Below are positions 22,249 through 33,376 of a stretch of DNA of 64,000 nt, piece by piece. The DNA is from Morchella semilibera (taxonomy: Eukaryota; Ascomycota; Pezizomycetes; Pezizales; Morchellaceae): contig WBVU01000004.1 in NCBI GenBank assembly GCA_009192285.1, positions 3,246,001-3,310,000 on the forward strand. The letters run 5' to 3'. Position 1 is the first letter of the stretch; every line of letters starts with the position of its first letter. The position numbers were made by a program, and so were the translations under genes. The notes below the pieces were generated by a model that was not told the origin of the DNA, searched no databases, and saw only the letters and a program-made list of their open reading frames with translations.

Positions 22249-24300
22249 ATGTCTGCAACTAGTCTCTTAAACCCTAAAGCGGAATCGGTCCGTAGAGGAG
22301 AGGCCCTTCGTGTCAATATTGCTGCTGGTGAAGGTACATTTGGGTATCCCCCACCTTAATCATATCAACTTCTAACTTAATAGTATAGGACTACAGGATG
22401 TACTAAAATCAAACTTGGGTCCCTCGGGAACACTGAAAATGCTGGTAGATGGATCTGGTCAGATTACATTGACAAAGGATGGCCAGAAGCTTCTCCGTGA
22501 AATGACCATTCAGAACCCTACAGGTACAAAACACTTCTCAAGTCCCAACCGTATTTCACCGGGAGTACCTTGCTAATCTTAGATAAAAAATAGCTGTTAT
22601 GATTGCTAGGGCAGGTAAAATACCGAATTCCAATGTCCTTGAATACCGAATTAGAGGTGGGGTAATCAAAACTCACTAACATTTATTCCCCAGCAACTGC
22701 ACTGGATGATATTGCGGGCGATGGGACTACAAGTGTTGTACTGTTGGTTGGTGAACTGCTGAAACAAGCAAGAAGATATATTGAAGAAGGGTTACACCCT
22801 CGGATCATCACCGAAGGTTTTGAAATTGCTAAGGTCGAGGCCCTCAAGGTAAGTACACCTCGCCATACTTAAAATCGCTTTATATGGAAAGCTGATAGTA
22901 AAAGTTCCTCGATGACTTTAAAATACTCCGTGAACCTGATCGGGAGCTTCTTCTTTCTGTTGCACGAACGTCTCTTTCAACAAAGTTGAACAAGACTCTT
23001 GCTGAATCTCTGACTCCCAGTATAGTTGACGCCGTCTTGGCTATCTATAATGCGCCCGCCAAGCCAGATCTTCATATGATAGAGATAATGAAGATGCAGC
23101 ACCGTACTGCCTCCGAGACTCAGCTTATCCGTGGACTTGCTCTAGATCATGGTGCTCGTCACCCGGATATGCCAAAACGTGTTGAAAATGCGTTCATCCT
23201 TACCCTCAATGTTTCCCTGGAATATGAGAAAAGTGAGGTCAACTCTAGTTTCTTTTATTCTTCCGCCGCCCAGAGAGAGAAACTTGTGGAAAGCGAGAGA
23301 AGGTTTGTGGACGAAAAGTTGAGGAAGATCGTTGAATTGAAGAAAGAAGTTTGTGGGGATGACCCTAAGAAGGGCTTTGTCATCATTAATCAGAAGGGCA
23401 TTGATCCTTTGAGCTTGGACGTTCTAGTGAAGAATGGCATTTTCGCTTTGAGGAGAGCAAAGAGAAGGAACATGGAACGCCTGCAGTTGGTTTGCGGTGG
23501 TGTTTCTCAGAATAGTGTCGATGACTTGTCACCTGAGGTCCTTGGTTGGGCGGGACTGGTTTATGAACATACTCTTGGGGAAGAGAAGTACACTTTCGTG
23601 GAGGAAGTTAAGAACCCAAAATCAGTTACTCTATTGATCAAGGGTATTTGCAGCCAGTTTATAACCTCTTGCGGCCCTCTGCTTATCAAGTTACACAGGC
23701 CCTAACAACCACACAATTACACAAATTCAAGATGCTGTTCGCGATGGATTAAGAAGCGTTTACAACATGATTGTTGACGGTTCTGTAGTCCCCGGTGCCG
23801 GTGCTTTCCAGGTCGCTTGTGCTGCCCACCTCACCGGAGAAGCTATGCGCAAGCAAGTCAAAGGTAAAGCGAGGACAGGGGTTCAAGCCTTTGCCGATGC
23901 TTTGTTGATCATCCCAAAAACTCTTGCTGCGAATGGAGGTTACGATATTCAAGATTCCTGTAGGTTACCACTTCAAAGTCTCTCAACATGTCTCGTATTG
24001 ACTCGAGAAATAGTGGCGGCGCTTCAGGATGAGCAGGTAGAAGGTAATATTGTGGGAATCAATCTCGACACTGGCGAGCCGATGGATCCAGTCGCCCAAG
24101 GGGTCTTTGATTCTTTTAGGGTTTTGAGAAACTCGATTGCTAGCGCTTCTAGTATCGCCAGCAATCTTTTGCTCTGCGACGAGCTACTCAAGGCCAGGCA
24201 GATGGTGCGTTAAATAAACTTCAACATGGGCCCCAACATTTACTAACCTTTCTTCTTCTTTTAGGGTGCAAAGACTGGACCTGGAGCCCCTGAAGAGTAG
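22249..24300 (+). CDS. CCT6: chaperonin CCT/TRiC zeta subunit
   Basis: One of eight subunits of the cytosolic ring chaperonin that folds actin and tubulin. ATG 22249; exons splice in frame to TAG 24300. Motifs: [18 protein letters not shown] near residue 40, [18 protein letters not shown] (ATP/Mg site), [14 protein letters not shown] in the apical part, and the equatorial [16 protein letters not shown]. An intron splits the apical-equatorial junction at [18 protein letters not shown]. One early intron (about 22525-22692) is long for this locus. The C-terminus is [11 protein letters not shown]. Length, about 530-540 aa, is normal. Subunit identity (zeta) rests on overall resemblance to Cct6. 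Confidence 0.93.
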
Positions 24301-24488
24301 GACCCTCTAATAAAAAGAGCATGCTTTTTTCTAGATATCAGAATCTATACGAGGGCCTTTATTAGGGTATTACCGGGGCTTAACTGCGATGCTAGAGATA
24401 TCCAGAATAAAGATCATGAAACCATATATTTATCGACAGTAAAAAGCAAGTTTCTACAATTATCCATACCTACCCAAATGCCATATTT

Positions 24489-25352
24489 CTATTTTGTCCT
24501 GATGACCTTCAACTTCTTGGGTGAATGCTAGATAGTGAAATGTGGTTAGCTCGCTTTAGCTACAAGGGAGGATCGTTGGAGTCGTACGTAAAAGTTAGCA
24601 GCATATGCTTTAGGCTTGAACCCTCTCTCATTTGGTTCCTGGACAAACCACTCATAACCTAACACCACCATTGATATCAATAACCAGGCGATTGTGGGAA
24701 TCGGGGTAGGATATAAGCATGCCTTGTTTCTCCGCAAAGTGAATGGCATCCTCCTTGGTTTTGAAGAAGATATGAGTGCCCTGCATTGGGTCGCCGCTAG
24801 ATTGCCAACCCATCAGACTGTTCTCCCATCTGTGACCTGCGTGCATAAATGTCAACAACCACATGCATGAGTACAAGAATTTTGAGTATTCACCCCTCCC
24901 CAAAACATCCCAATCCATTCTCCACTGTCTTCCGTTCCAATTTCCGGATTGAGTTGCGGGTTTTGCTGGCTTTGATATCCTTACTGTTCTTGATTTAAGA
25001 TCGATAGGGGCGCCTGAAAAGGCACCTACATCAAGAGGCTCATCTGGTCCTCGAACTTCGGAGGGGACTGGCATGGGCGAGTAGGCACTGTGGTTGGTAT
25101 ATAGTCAGCGTGCAAGTCCACCAAGGTAAGGAGTATCTCAACACACCTCGTTCCATGGTCAGGGACAAGATGAATATCTCCCTCCAAGGAAACCGCGCCA
25201 CTGGCGTCGTTGGCGGGGGGGTTTTGCTGTGTAACCACGCCTTTCAACTCGGTAGACTTGTAACGAACGAAGCAGGAAGTGTTTCTTGCAGGCGCTACAA
25301 GCATAGTAGGCCTCCAGGACAGAATTGCCCGTGAAGCTCTGAAGGACGACAT
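24489..25352 (-). CDS. NDUFS4: complex I 18/21-kDa subunit (NDUFS4 type), mitochondrial
   Basis: Accessory subunit of NADH:ubiquinone oxidoreductase at the N/Q-module interface. The N-terminus ([12 protein letters not shown], later FVRYKST) is a basic, Ser-rich presequence. The conserved core has [27 protein letters not shown] and [16 protein letters not shown]. The conserved continuation [16 protein letters not shown] is reached only by removing 24659-24722, which begins GC and ends AG: a GC-AG intron. The last exon (24489-24527) gives [12 protein letters not shown], the typical fungal C-terminus. Head-to-head with ATP17, separated by 253 bp. Confidence 0.9.
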
Positions 25353-25605
25353 TGTTGAGCGGCAGTTTCTGTAGCTGGACAAGTTATGGAGTAGTTGTGG
25401 GGAGCTGAGGATTAGTAGATATTGAGCGGCGATTAAACCTTGAAGATTGAGGTCGGCGGGCTCATTAGTCAGCAAGCGGCCATCACCACCATCAGTTCCG
25501 TTTCTTCTTCGGAACCATCGAAAGTACCGAAACAACCCCATCCCATACCCAAATTCTACTCTATAGATTCTCTCTACCCACCTATACTCAGTCAATATTG
25601 CCGCG
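25353..25605. promoter_or_regulatory. shared divergent promoter of two OXPHOS genes
   Basis: Only 253 bp separate the start codons of the complex I subunit gene (minus) and ATP17 (plus), so both promoters and both leaders must lie here. No other gene fits. No well-known element was identified with confidence. Confidence 0.6.
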
Positions 25606-26338
25606 ATGTCGATTGTTTTCCGCCGCTCCATTTCCACTCTCATTCCCCCAAAGGTCGCTTCGCCATCTGTAAGTTTTACCCCACTCCCGCTGGCGCATCT
25701 CGGACATAGGCTAACACTCTGAGCACTTTAGGGTGTAAGTACATTCTCCTCATACCTCTCCACTCTCCGGTTTCGATCATTCTATTGCAACCTAGTTTCC
25801 CTGAGGCTCTAGTCAATTGACCTATGGAATTTAGATCGGCGCTGCAAAGGATGCCTCTCGGATGGCCCGCGTTGTCGATTTCTACGGAAAACTTCCTAGA
25901 GGTATGCTGTAACTTTGGGTAGATCTCATGGCTCTGGAACACTGACTGATATGTCCGTGTAGGCCCTGCACCAGAAGTTAAGGCTACCGGCCTGATCGGA
26001 AGGTACCAGGCTAAGTACTTCGGAAAGGAGACCAGCGCAGCTCGTATGTTTCCTATATATACTTAGAATTTCCGCGGTTACATTTTAATAACTGACGGGC
26101 CGTCATTTGGTTATTACAGCCCTCGCTCACCTTATCGGTGTTCTTATTGCGGTATGCTCATCTGACTGGTCGAATCGAAATGCCTATATACTGATCTCTA
26201 GGGTGTTGCAGATTGGTTACGCCCAAAACTACTACTTCCATCTTCGTATGGCTACAAATTTGACCCTCTTTTATTGGATTGCGACCTTTACTAATTGGCC
26301 AATTTCATCTAGGTCACCACAAGAACAATGCTCACTAA
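25606..26338 (+). CDS. ATP17: F1Fo ATP synthase subunit f, mitochondrial
   Basis: Small Fo subunit with one membrane helix. Exons splice in frame from ATG 25606 to TAA 26336-26338. The sequence starts MSIVFRRSISTLIPPKVASPS and continues IGAAKDASRMARVVDFYGKL, RGPAPEVKATGLIGRYQAKYF, a hydrophobic helix LAHLIGVLIAIGYA, and the hallmark end NYYFHLRHHKNNAH. About 100 aa is normal. Between SPS and IGAA lie two complete introns, 25669-25731 and 25735-25834, separated by three bases GGT: each has a GTAAGT donor, and the first has a CTAAC branch site. A 3-nt microexon coding Gly would restore the length seen in yeast Atp17. Confidence 0.92.
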
Positions 26339-27401
26339 GCGCCTTGGCCAATGATGCGGGTGAATGATTGCGAGGGAGGTTTGAGATGGCTGGAGACTAT
26401 TGCCCTGTAGTGTAAATCCACATTGATTCTCAAGTGATATATTATTTAGACCAAAGCTATTTTTTTGGTACCTTAAAATGGTGCTGCTAACATATGATAT
26501 CCTCTTAAAGCCTTCCAGTAATAATACATGTAGTTGCCTAGGTCTTTTGTATGTAGTCCCTTTGACCTTTTATGCGAATCCTTGCCGCCGTTGGTTGTTG
26601 TCCCTGCTGTTTCTCTGATCAGGCGGACCACACTCCTAAGTGTAACATCCCTCGATTCATAGTATCTAAAGCCTCAAACCCTTGGGTATTAAAAATGGCT
26701 ATAGACATGATAATAATTTATTTATTCAGATTCGCTGGGGTGTCTTGGCGGTGTACAGCTGGGTAGAGTACAAACATAATTTACATAGAAAGATCATTCA
26801 GCTGTTCGCCTCCAGACATCTCGCCCCACCACTACCACATCCCTTCTCTCTCCACCGCTTCTCGAACCCTGGTGGAATAAACAGACGAAAAAGAAAAAAG
26901 CAAGCATTACTGCACCTCTTTTCTCTACATCCCTCCTTCTCTTCCTGTTTACTTCTTCCCCACCACACCCACCCCCCCCCCCCCCCGCCTCTCCACACTT
27001 CAAGGTTAGTACTTGGCCTCCTCTAGCGAAATTCACTTGGTTGCTATAACTCCTCTGCATACACTGCTTGAACCTTCTCTACCAGTGCTCTCTTATAACT
27101 CCTTTCGCGCTTAGTGTCTCACCGTTTTGAAAGCGCCGAATAGCACTGGTGATCACGCCTGAATTTTCTGAATAGGTTAGGATTTCTAAATCATACTTCT
27201 GAAATGGAACTTTCATCACTGAGTTACTGCATATCGCCCCACTATCCTTACACTTCAATACTTTTTGGTCCATCATGAGCATCAGATCCCTTCTACCTTC
27301 CAGTATTCTTTGCCATAACCCCATCTGTTCAAGGTATAATTCTAACCAGAGCTTTTGCGCTGTTCCTGGCGTAAAGCTGAAGTGTAGAAACACAACTTGT
27401 T
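26339..27401. other. intergenic region and 5' leader
   Basis: No conserved coding segment. It holds a TACATGTA near 26526 and a pyrimidine-rich tract with a run of about 15 C at 26971-26986. ORFs in this tract are low-complexity. A 104-codon minus ORF at 27079-27393 looks fortuitous. Confidence 0.5.
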
Positions 27402-30400
27402 ATGGCAGATTCGCGTATCATCGGAAATGTGGTACAACCTCTAGCGCGGTCGGTTGTCGAGCCCTCGACGACCGGCGTTGATGCAAACAATTCCGTTAAC
27501 CAGCTCACTGACTCCGGCGAGTCTACTACAAACCTTGTACCGATTTTCGCACAGCAAAATGCGCCTCAAAACGAACAGGATAACAAAGAAAATAGTCATG
27601 CACTATCTTTCTCACAAAAGGCGGCAGAAGGGAGTATATCTGTGAGATTTTGATATTTTACACCTAGAGCTTTTGATCTGGCCTGCTGATATATATATGG
27701 TTTCTATAGGGCCTTATGAATAGCAAATATGCAGGAACAAATGATACAGACACGGACAGCGCAGGAACCTCTAGGCCTGGGAGTATTTCACCAACCAAAA
27801 TGGATACTATCAAACCCAAATCAACAATCAAGAAAACAACTTTCAAATCTGTTTCTGTAAACAAGGTGTATTTGAAAGATTCGGCCCCCACCGCAGGGCC
27901 TGTGTCTAACACTCTTAGTTCAACAATTTCCAAAGGTATGGACCCTTACATATTACTATTTTACATTAATACCTAAATTTCGTTTATAGCATCAACAGCT
28001 TTCTCTGTTCCTCAACCAGCTTCTCGCAATGTGCTAAGTGCCTCTAAATTAAAATTTGTGAAGACTGGCGCATCATCCCAGACCTCAAGGCCTGGAAGCA
28101 CCGGGACCGCCGGTTCTGTTGGCTCTAAAAAAGGAGATCAGGCTCTTCCTGTGTGGAATAAAAACCAACGTAAATACTCCAATATATATATATATATAAG
28201 AATCTACTTCAGCTTTACTAATAGAAAATGATCAGCGACACCTCCACCCCCTAAAAAGGATGTCACCGATGAAGAATTGAAGTTAGAATTTGGGATTCAT
28301 CTAGCATCAAGGCTGGTTTCAGATAACGAATCTAAAGAAGCGAAATGGGCTGATATAGATGATGATGACGACGATTGGGTTCCAGAGGTCATTGAGTGGA
28401 ATGATGGTATGAAGGTTACAGTAGATGACACCTCGGCAACTGCAGCGGCGAACACGAACACAGTGGTATCCCCACCTACCACTCATGTTGAGCCAGCCCA
28501 TCCAGAACCTGTTAAGGAAGCTGCGCCTCCAGAGTCGCCAGTGCCTATTCAGGCTAGTCCAGTTGCTCCATTGAGGGAGGAATCAAGGCCCAAAACCCTT
28601 ATTACTGAAAGACCTTCCCCGAAACCCACTGAGACACCCTCTACTCATCCTGTCCGTGCTTCTCCTTGGGCAAAAATACCACCCCCGAGCGCGGGTCCTC
28701 CGGTGATCGCAAACCACAGCCTTCGAAATAATGACTTCCCCCCTCCCCCCCCTCCCCGTCATGAATTGGGTATGGAGCCATCAGCACAGTATGCTTCAAA
28801 CACCTCCTCTGGAATGAAAGAGGTTTCCGCAGAGATTTTCGACCGTTCATGGCGTGATAGATCAGTCAATAATAGTACTCGTGAACGTGAGTTATTCAAT
28901 TCCGAGACTGGACAGTTAGAGCCAGTTAGGGAGGCTCGTAACGGAGGGGCGAGGCAGAATCGCAACGATCCCCTGATGTACAAGCATTCTGTTCTTCAGC
29001 GCCCTTCCGGTCCGGCCGAGCCATCTGCAGCGTTTCAACAATCGCGTAGCAGTATGGGTTTTCACCGGTCTGATGATTATGGACGTAGAAGAGCATCTTC
29101 GAATGTAAGCGGGGGGAGTGGCAGCACCGGTGGTAGGAGACCATCCTTTTCTACCGGTAGGTTTAGCTTAGATCAACCGCCCACACCAGATGATCCTAGG
29201 TTTCCTGGCCAGGATCTCAGACGTGGTTCGTTTGGCTACAGTAATCCGTTTGATAGCGAAACTACCCGCGGAAGTCATATCCAATCGGGTCCATACAGCC
29301 CGAAGTTTCAACATCCTTCCCCGAGGATGGCAGTTATTTCCCCGATAATGAACCATGTAAGACCCGCAGCTGCACCAAATTCTCAGCAGATGCAGCCTTC
29401 AACTATTCCCCCAGCGCCTGTTGTAGATCTCAATCATGAGGATCTCGTTGTCGCACAAGAGCGTATTATGAAGGAGGCAAGGGAGGCAGCAAGGAAGCGT
29501 AGGCAGGAGGAAGAGGCTAGGGAAGAGGCTGCAAAGAAAGAAAGATTGAAGAGCAAAATTGAGGCACTGGACAAACAGGCAGAGGCTGCCAAGATAAAGG
29601 CTAATGAAGCGAAAGTGGCTGAGGAATTAAGACTCGCTGAAGAAAAAAGGGCTGCAGAGGAGAAGAGAGCCATAGATGAGAAAGCTGCTGCTGAGATAGC
29701 TGCTGCTGAGATAAGGGCAGAAAAAGATGCCTTGGCCAAGAAAACATCCGAGGAAAGATTGGTATTAGAAAGGGAACATCCCCGTCAAGGGCAGTTTTCA
29801 GATCGCTCATCCAGAGGGCCTACGACATCTTTTATACGTAGTCGATCTCCTGGCACAGTAGGAGTTCCGACAGGGCCCCAAATGCAGGGGAGAAGACAGA
29901 CAGGGCACATGCAATCACAAAGATCACCTACGAGAAATTCTGCAGTTCTTGGAAACCGTGAATCAAGGGAGCAGCCCTGGAAAAGTGCTTCTTCTGGGTC
30001 CGATCGATACACTGGTCAATGGGGAAGTTCAGGAAATAACGGACAGATTCAAAATTCTACTGACGGCAATCCCTGGGCTCCCGTCGGCGAGAAACCGCGG
30101 TTCTCGGGATTCAATGGCGTTGGCAATGGAACTTTTGAAAATCGTTATTCAGGATTTTCTGCAAGACCAAATGCTCCAACCACAATGCATGGTCAGCAGA
30201 ATAGGGATGATGGGCGGCAGGGCGGGCGACCAGGCCGCCCTGGCCATATCTCCCCGGGATTTTCCCGCGGCCCCCGCTCCAATGATATTATTTCTCAGGA
30301 AGACCGTTCTCAAGCCGTGAATCGCTGGAATACAGTTGCAAGCACTCTTCAAGATGACGAATCTGCAGAAAGGCGGAAGAATAAAGAAGAGAGGTTGGCT

Positions 30401-31660
30401 CGTGAGGCTGAAGAAGCCGCCTCTGGTATAAAGAGGGAGCCTATACTCCACCCTAAGATTTCTGAAACCTGGAGGAAGGTTGAACTCAGCGATAGCCAGG
30501 GGCAGGTTGATAGGAAACTTGTTAGCATCTCAAAGATAGTACGTGATGAAGCATCAGCGGATAGTGGAGACCCGCTGTCAGGACCGGCTGCGATCATTGG
30601 CACAACAGCTCAGCCAACTACAGGAAACTCACAGCTTCAGAGGAACAATAGTCCAACTGGACCTGCTTCAGGCCGGCCAACATCTCGTTTCTTCCCCTCC
30701 GCTGCAAGTTTGGTGGCACAGCACTTAGGAAACCCAAGTAGGTCAGTAGATGAGTCGATGCCAAAGATTAACCCACCGGGATCACCGCCCCCGCCAATGT
30801 CTTCCGAACATCCTGTACATGGTGATACCAACTCGCGTGTTGTGCATCTCCCACCTTCACCTCAATCTCAGCATACCAGTGGAAGAATATCGCCTGGCTC
30901 TCGCCCCAATAGCAATTTTCACAAAATGGATAGCCCCAAATCACCACGGAACCCCCCATATTATGAGCATCTTGAACTTGTACAGCGAAGAATTTTAGAA
31001 TCTTTGATGCAGCAATCTTCACAGCAACAGGCGGCCCGCCCATATCCACAAGATAACGTCCTTGCATCCAAGGACTTCTCGGCTACAAAGCCCTCTTTCG
31101 AGGAAATGCGAGGGGCTATCAGTAAACCCTCAGTTTCACTTCCCGGTAGCTCTCATAGTAGCAAGGAATCTAGTGAGAAGGGGGAAGCTTCGGTGGCAGG
31201 GGGAACGCAAATGGACGGTGGATGTATCCTCTCGAAGCCCGATGATGAAGAGTTCTTCCATGGGTTGTTCGAGCGAGATTTCGGGTCTACGCCTACTGTC
31301 AAGATCCCGCACAATCATGCACCCATCTATAACGGCAATCTTTCCAAAGCGCCGATGTCTCCATTGCAGAAGTCTCAAAAATCTCGAATTGGGGGAGTGC
31401 AGCCGTCTCAGTCTATTAACTCCTTTGATCCATTTGATCCATCAAGTAAAGAATTTGTTAATGGAGAAGGGAAGCGGTTCATTCCGGTCCACCTTCCAGG
31501 CGGGAAGGTGTCTGAGGTTTTATGTAAAGTTCCAGAGGGCAAGTACCGCAAAAAGTTTACGGGCCCCCGTAAGGGCTCTGGAAAGTTCAATAACGGAAAC
31601 GGTGGACATGTGGGGCGTGGCAGCAAGATGGGGAAAAGGGCAGCAGAACCAGTGCAATAG
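27402..31660 (+). CDS. large disordered fungal protein with coiled coil, unrecognised
   Basis: Four exons join in frame (introns about 27643-27709, 27934-27989 and 28170-28236), giving roughly 1300 aa. Features seen: N-terminal Ser/Thr-rich disorder; an acidic WADIDDDDDDWVPEVIEW motif early in exon 4; long Pro- and Ser-rich stretches with RPGS-type repeats; an Ala/Lys/Glu-rich helix of about 110 residues (around 29440-29780), surely a coiled coil; Gly/Arg-rich runs with RGG-like spacing; and a conserved-looking end with DEEFFHGLFERDFG, FIPVHLPGGKV and a basic C-tail. This layout suggests an RNA-associated scaffold, but that is inference only. No enzyme domain is seen. Confidence 0.85.
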
Positions 31661-32385
31661 ATATGATGGGGTATTATCCCATACTGGATTGGGATTAGGA
31701 TATGCTTATTGTCTAAGTACATTATGAAGGAGTATTAGTTTCCTTTTTTGCTTGATGCTTGGATAGGGGTGGACGGGAGTTTTTTTTTCTTTTTCTTTCT
31801 TTCCTTCTTCCTTTTATATCCTTTTTTTTCCTTCTTTTTTGCTTGCAGATTTTTCCTCTTCTCTTCTCTTCCCTATTCCTCCCACCTCTAGTCTAACTGA
31901 ACCTGCTCCATTTTATACTCCCTCTACCGTTCTACAATTATGCTTCCAATTTTGGAAGTGGTCATCTTTACTCCTCTTGTTTCGGAGTACGGGGCTAGGT
32001 TGCCATTACTTTCTATAACTACTACGGATTTATGGGTTTGCATATTTGCTAAGAGAATACAAAGAGTTTATTGCTAATTTTTCATGTGGTTTTGGTATTA
32101 ATGAAACACTTATTCCGAGTATTCCCTTGATTTCCTTCATTCTCACATCTGTTTTTATGGGAAATAAGAACTGGTATGTTGGTTGGCATTATTATTATTC
32201 CATACTTTCCTATCTTTAGTGACATTGAAGATTTGTCCCGGCAGCACATGCCACTGCGCCGATGGTAATAAAAACATAGTTCCCCAATAACTTAATAAAA
32301 CCAATAACCAAAGGCTACATTCGCAAGTCCAGCCTGGGCCTCGGCCCTTAATAATCAAATCATACCATATTTCCTTTCGAACCCT
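31661..32385. other. 3' region between convergent genes
   Basis: This stretch lies between the large plus gene and RPB11 on the minus strand. A long pyrimidine tract runs at 31779-31885. No coding or RNA gene was recognised. Confidence 0.5.
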
Positions 32386-32826
32386 CTAGCTGGTATCCCT
32401 CGCGATCTTGTTCAACTCCCATTCTCTGGTCAGTTTCTGGGACAGCATTTGAAGATCCCCGATAAGTCCCTGACAGGCTGATAACAGAGCTTCTTTTGGA
32501 CTTGTTTCACCGTCGGTTTGTATCCGCAGTTCGAATTTGGGGAATAGCGGGTGGGGGGTCTTGTAGGCAGAGAAAATTACGTGTTCATTCTGAAGAAGTG
32601 TTGCACGGAGCAGATTACCGAGAGTGTGGTCCTCTTTGTTGAATGTGAAGATTGCAGCGTTAGGTTGGCGCGTGTCGGTATCCATTGTAACTTTGGCCTC
32701 TCCATCGGCAAGGAGGAACAGCTCGAATCTACATTGTTGTGTTAGAACCGAAGGGTATAATGGGGGGGGGGGGGTGGGTCTGTGTCGAGATTTTTGGAGG
32801 GATACTGACCTATCTGGGGCGTTCAT
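32386..32826 (-). CDS. RPB11: RNA polymerase II subunit RPB11
   Basis: Small alpha-like subunit that pairs with RPB3. The first exon codes MNAPD and part of an Arg; after an intron that contains a C run, the second continues FELFLLADGEAKVT, FTFNKEDHTLGNLLRATLLQ (the alpha-dimerisation motif), VIFSAYKTPHPLFPKFELRI and a C-terminal helix with LTREWEL. About 119 aa, the normal length. The joined Arg codon and frame are consistent. Divergent from the NADH dehydrogenase gene. Confidence 0.95.
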   Translation of the reverse strand: MNAPDRSVSLQKSRHRPTPPPPLYPSVLTQQCRFELFLLADGEAKVTMDTDTRQPNAAIFTFNKEDHTLGNLLRATLLQNEHVIFSAYKTPHPLFPKFELRIQTDGETSPKEALLSACQGLIGDLQMLSQKLTREWELNKIARDTS

Positions 32827-33376
32827 ATTAAAATAATTATATTGTGCGCCAGAATAAGAAGCTTTGAAATGGCGAAATGGTGAGAGTGGTTAAGGGACTG
32901 AAGAGAGATGTTGTCAACTGGCCAATGATAAGATCTTCTTGGCGGTAACTGAATGTTCAGCCACAGTGTTGGGTCAGTTCTAAATTTAGAATTTCTTAAG
33001 CCGATTCAGCTTCAAAACCCTAGGATCTATTCTATCCCATGTATGTTGGCCGTGCCGGAGCCGATCATGTCTATGGGGATGGATGAGTGACCGTTGCGTC
33101 ACTGTTGCAGCTTTCTATTTCCTTGTTGTTGCTGATAAACGGTAGGTACCTACATGTATGTGCACTGCTAGATTCTAAGGAGTACTTGTATCCTGGGTCC
33201 CCCACCTCCTCTTCATAAAGCTGTATAAGTGGGGGAGGGGGGACACATCTAGCTCTCTTCCCTGTATTTTTGTCTGGTGATATACATCTCTCCATCATAT
33301 TACCATTCCCGGAGACTTTCTCTTCTAACTTTCTATCTGTCTCCGTTCTTTATACTTATCTCGGGGGAAATTCAAT
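32827..33376. promoter_or_regulatory. divergent intergenic region RPB11/NDE
   Basis: About 550 bp between the two start codons. A TACATGTA lies near 33149 and a CT-rich stretch precedes the NDE start. No specific site can be named. Confidence 0.4.

Noticed and set aside
26682-27060. Overlapping Pro- and Gly-rich ORFs on both strands
   Set aside because: They are frames through a pyrimidine-rich tract upstream of the large gene; low complexity only.
27079-27393. 104-codon minus-strand ORF
   Set aside because: It ends just before the start of the large plus-strand gene, has no recognised motif and no supporting splice pattern; it probably lies in the leader.
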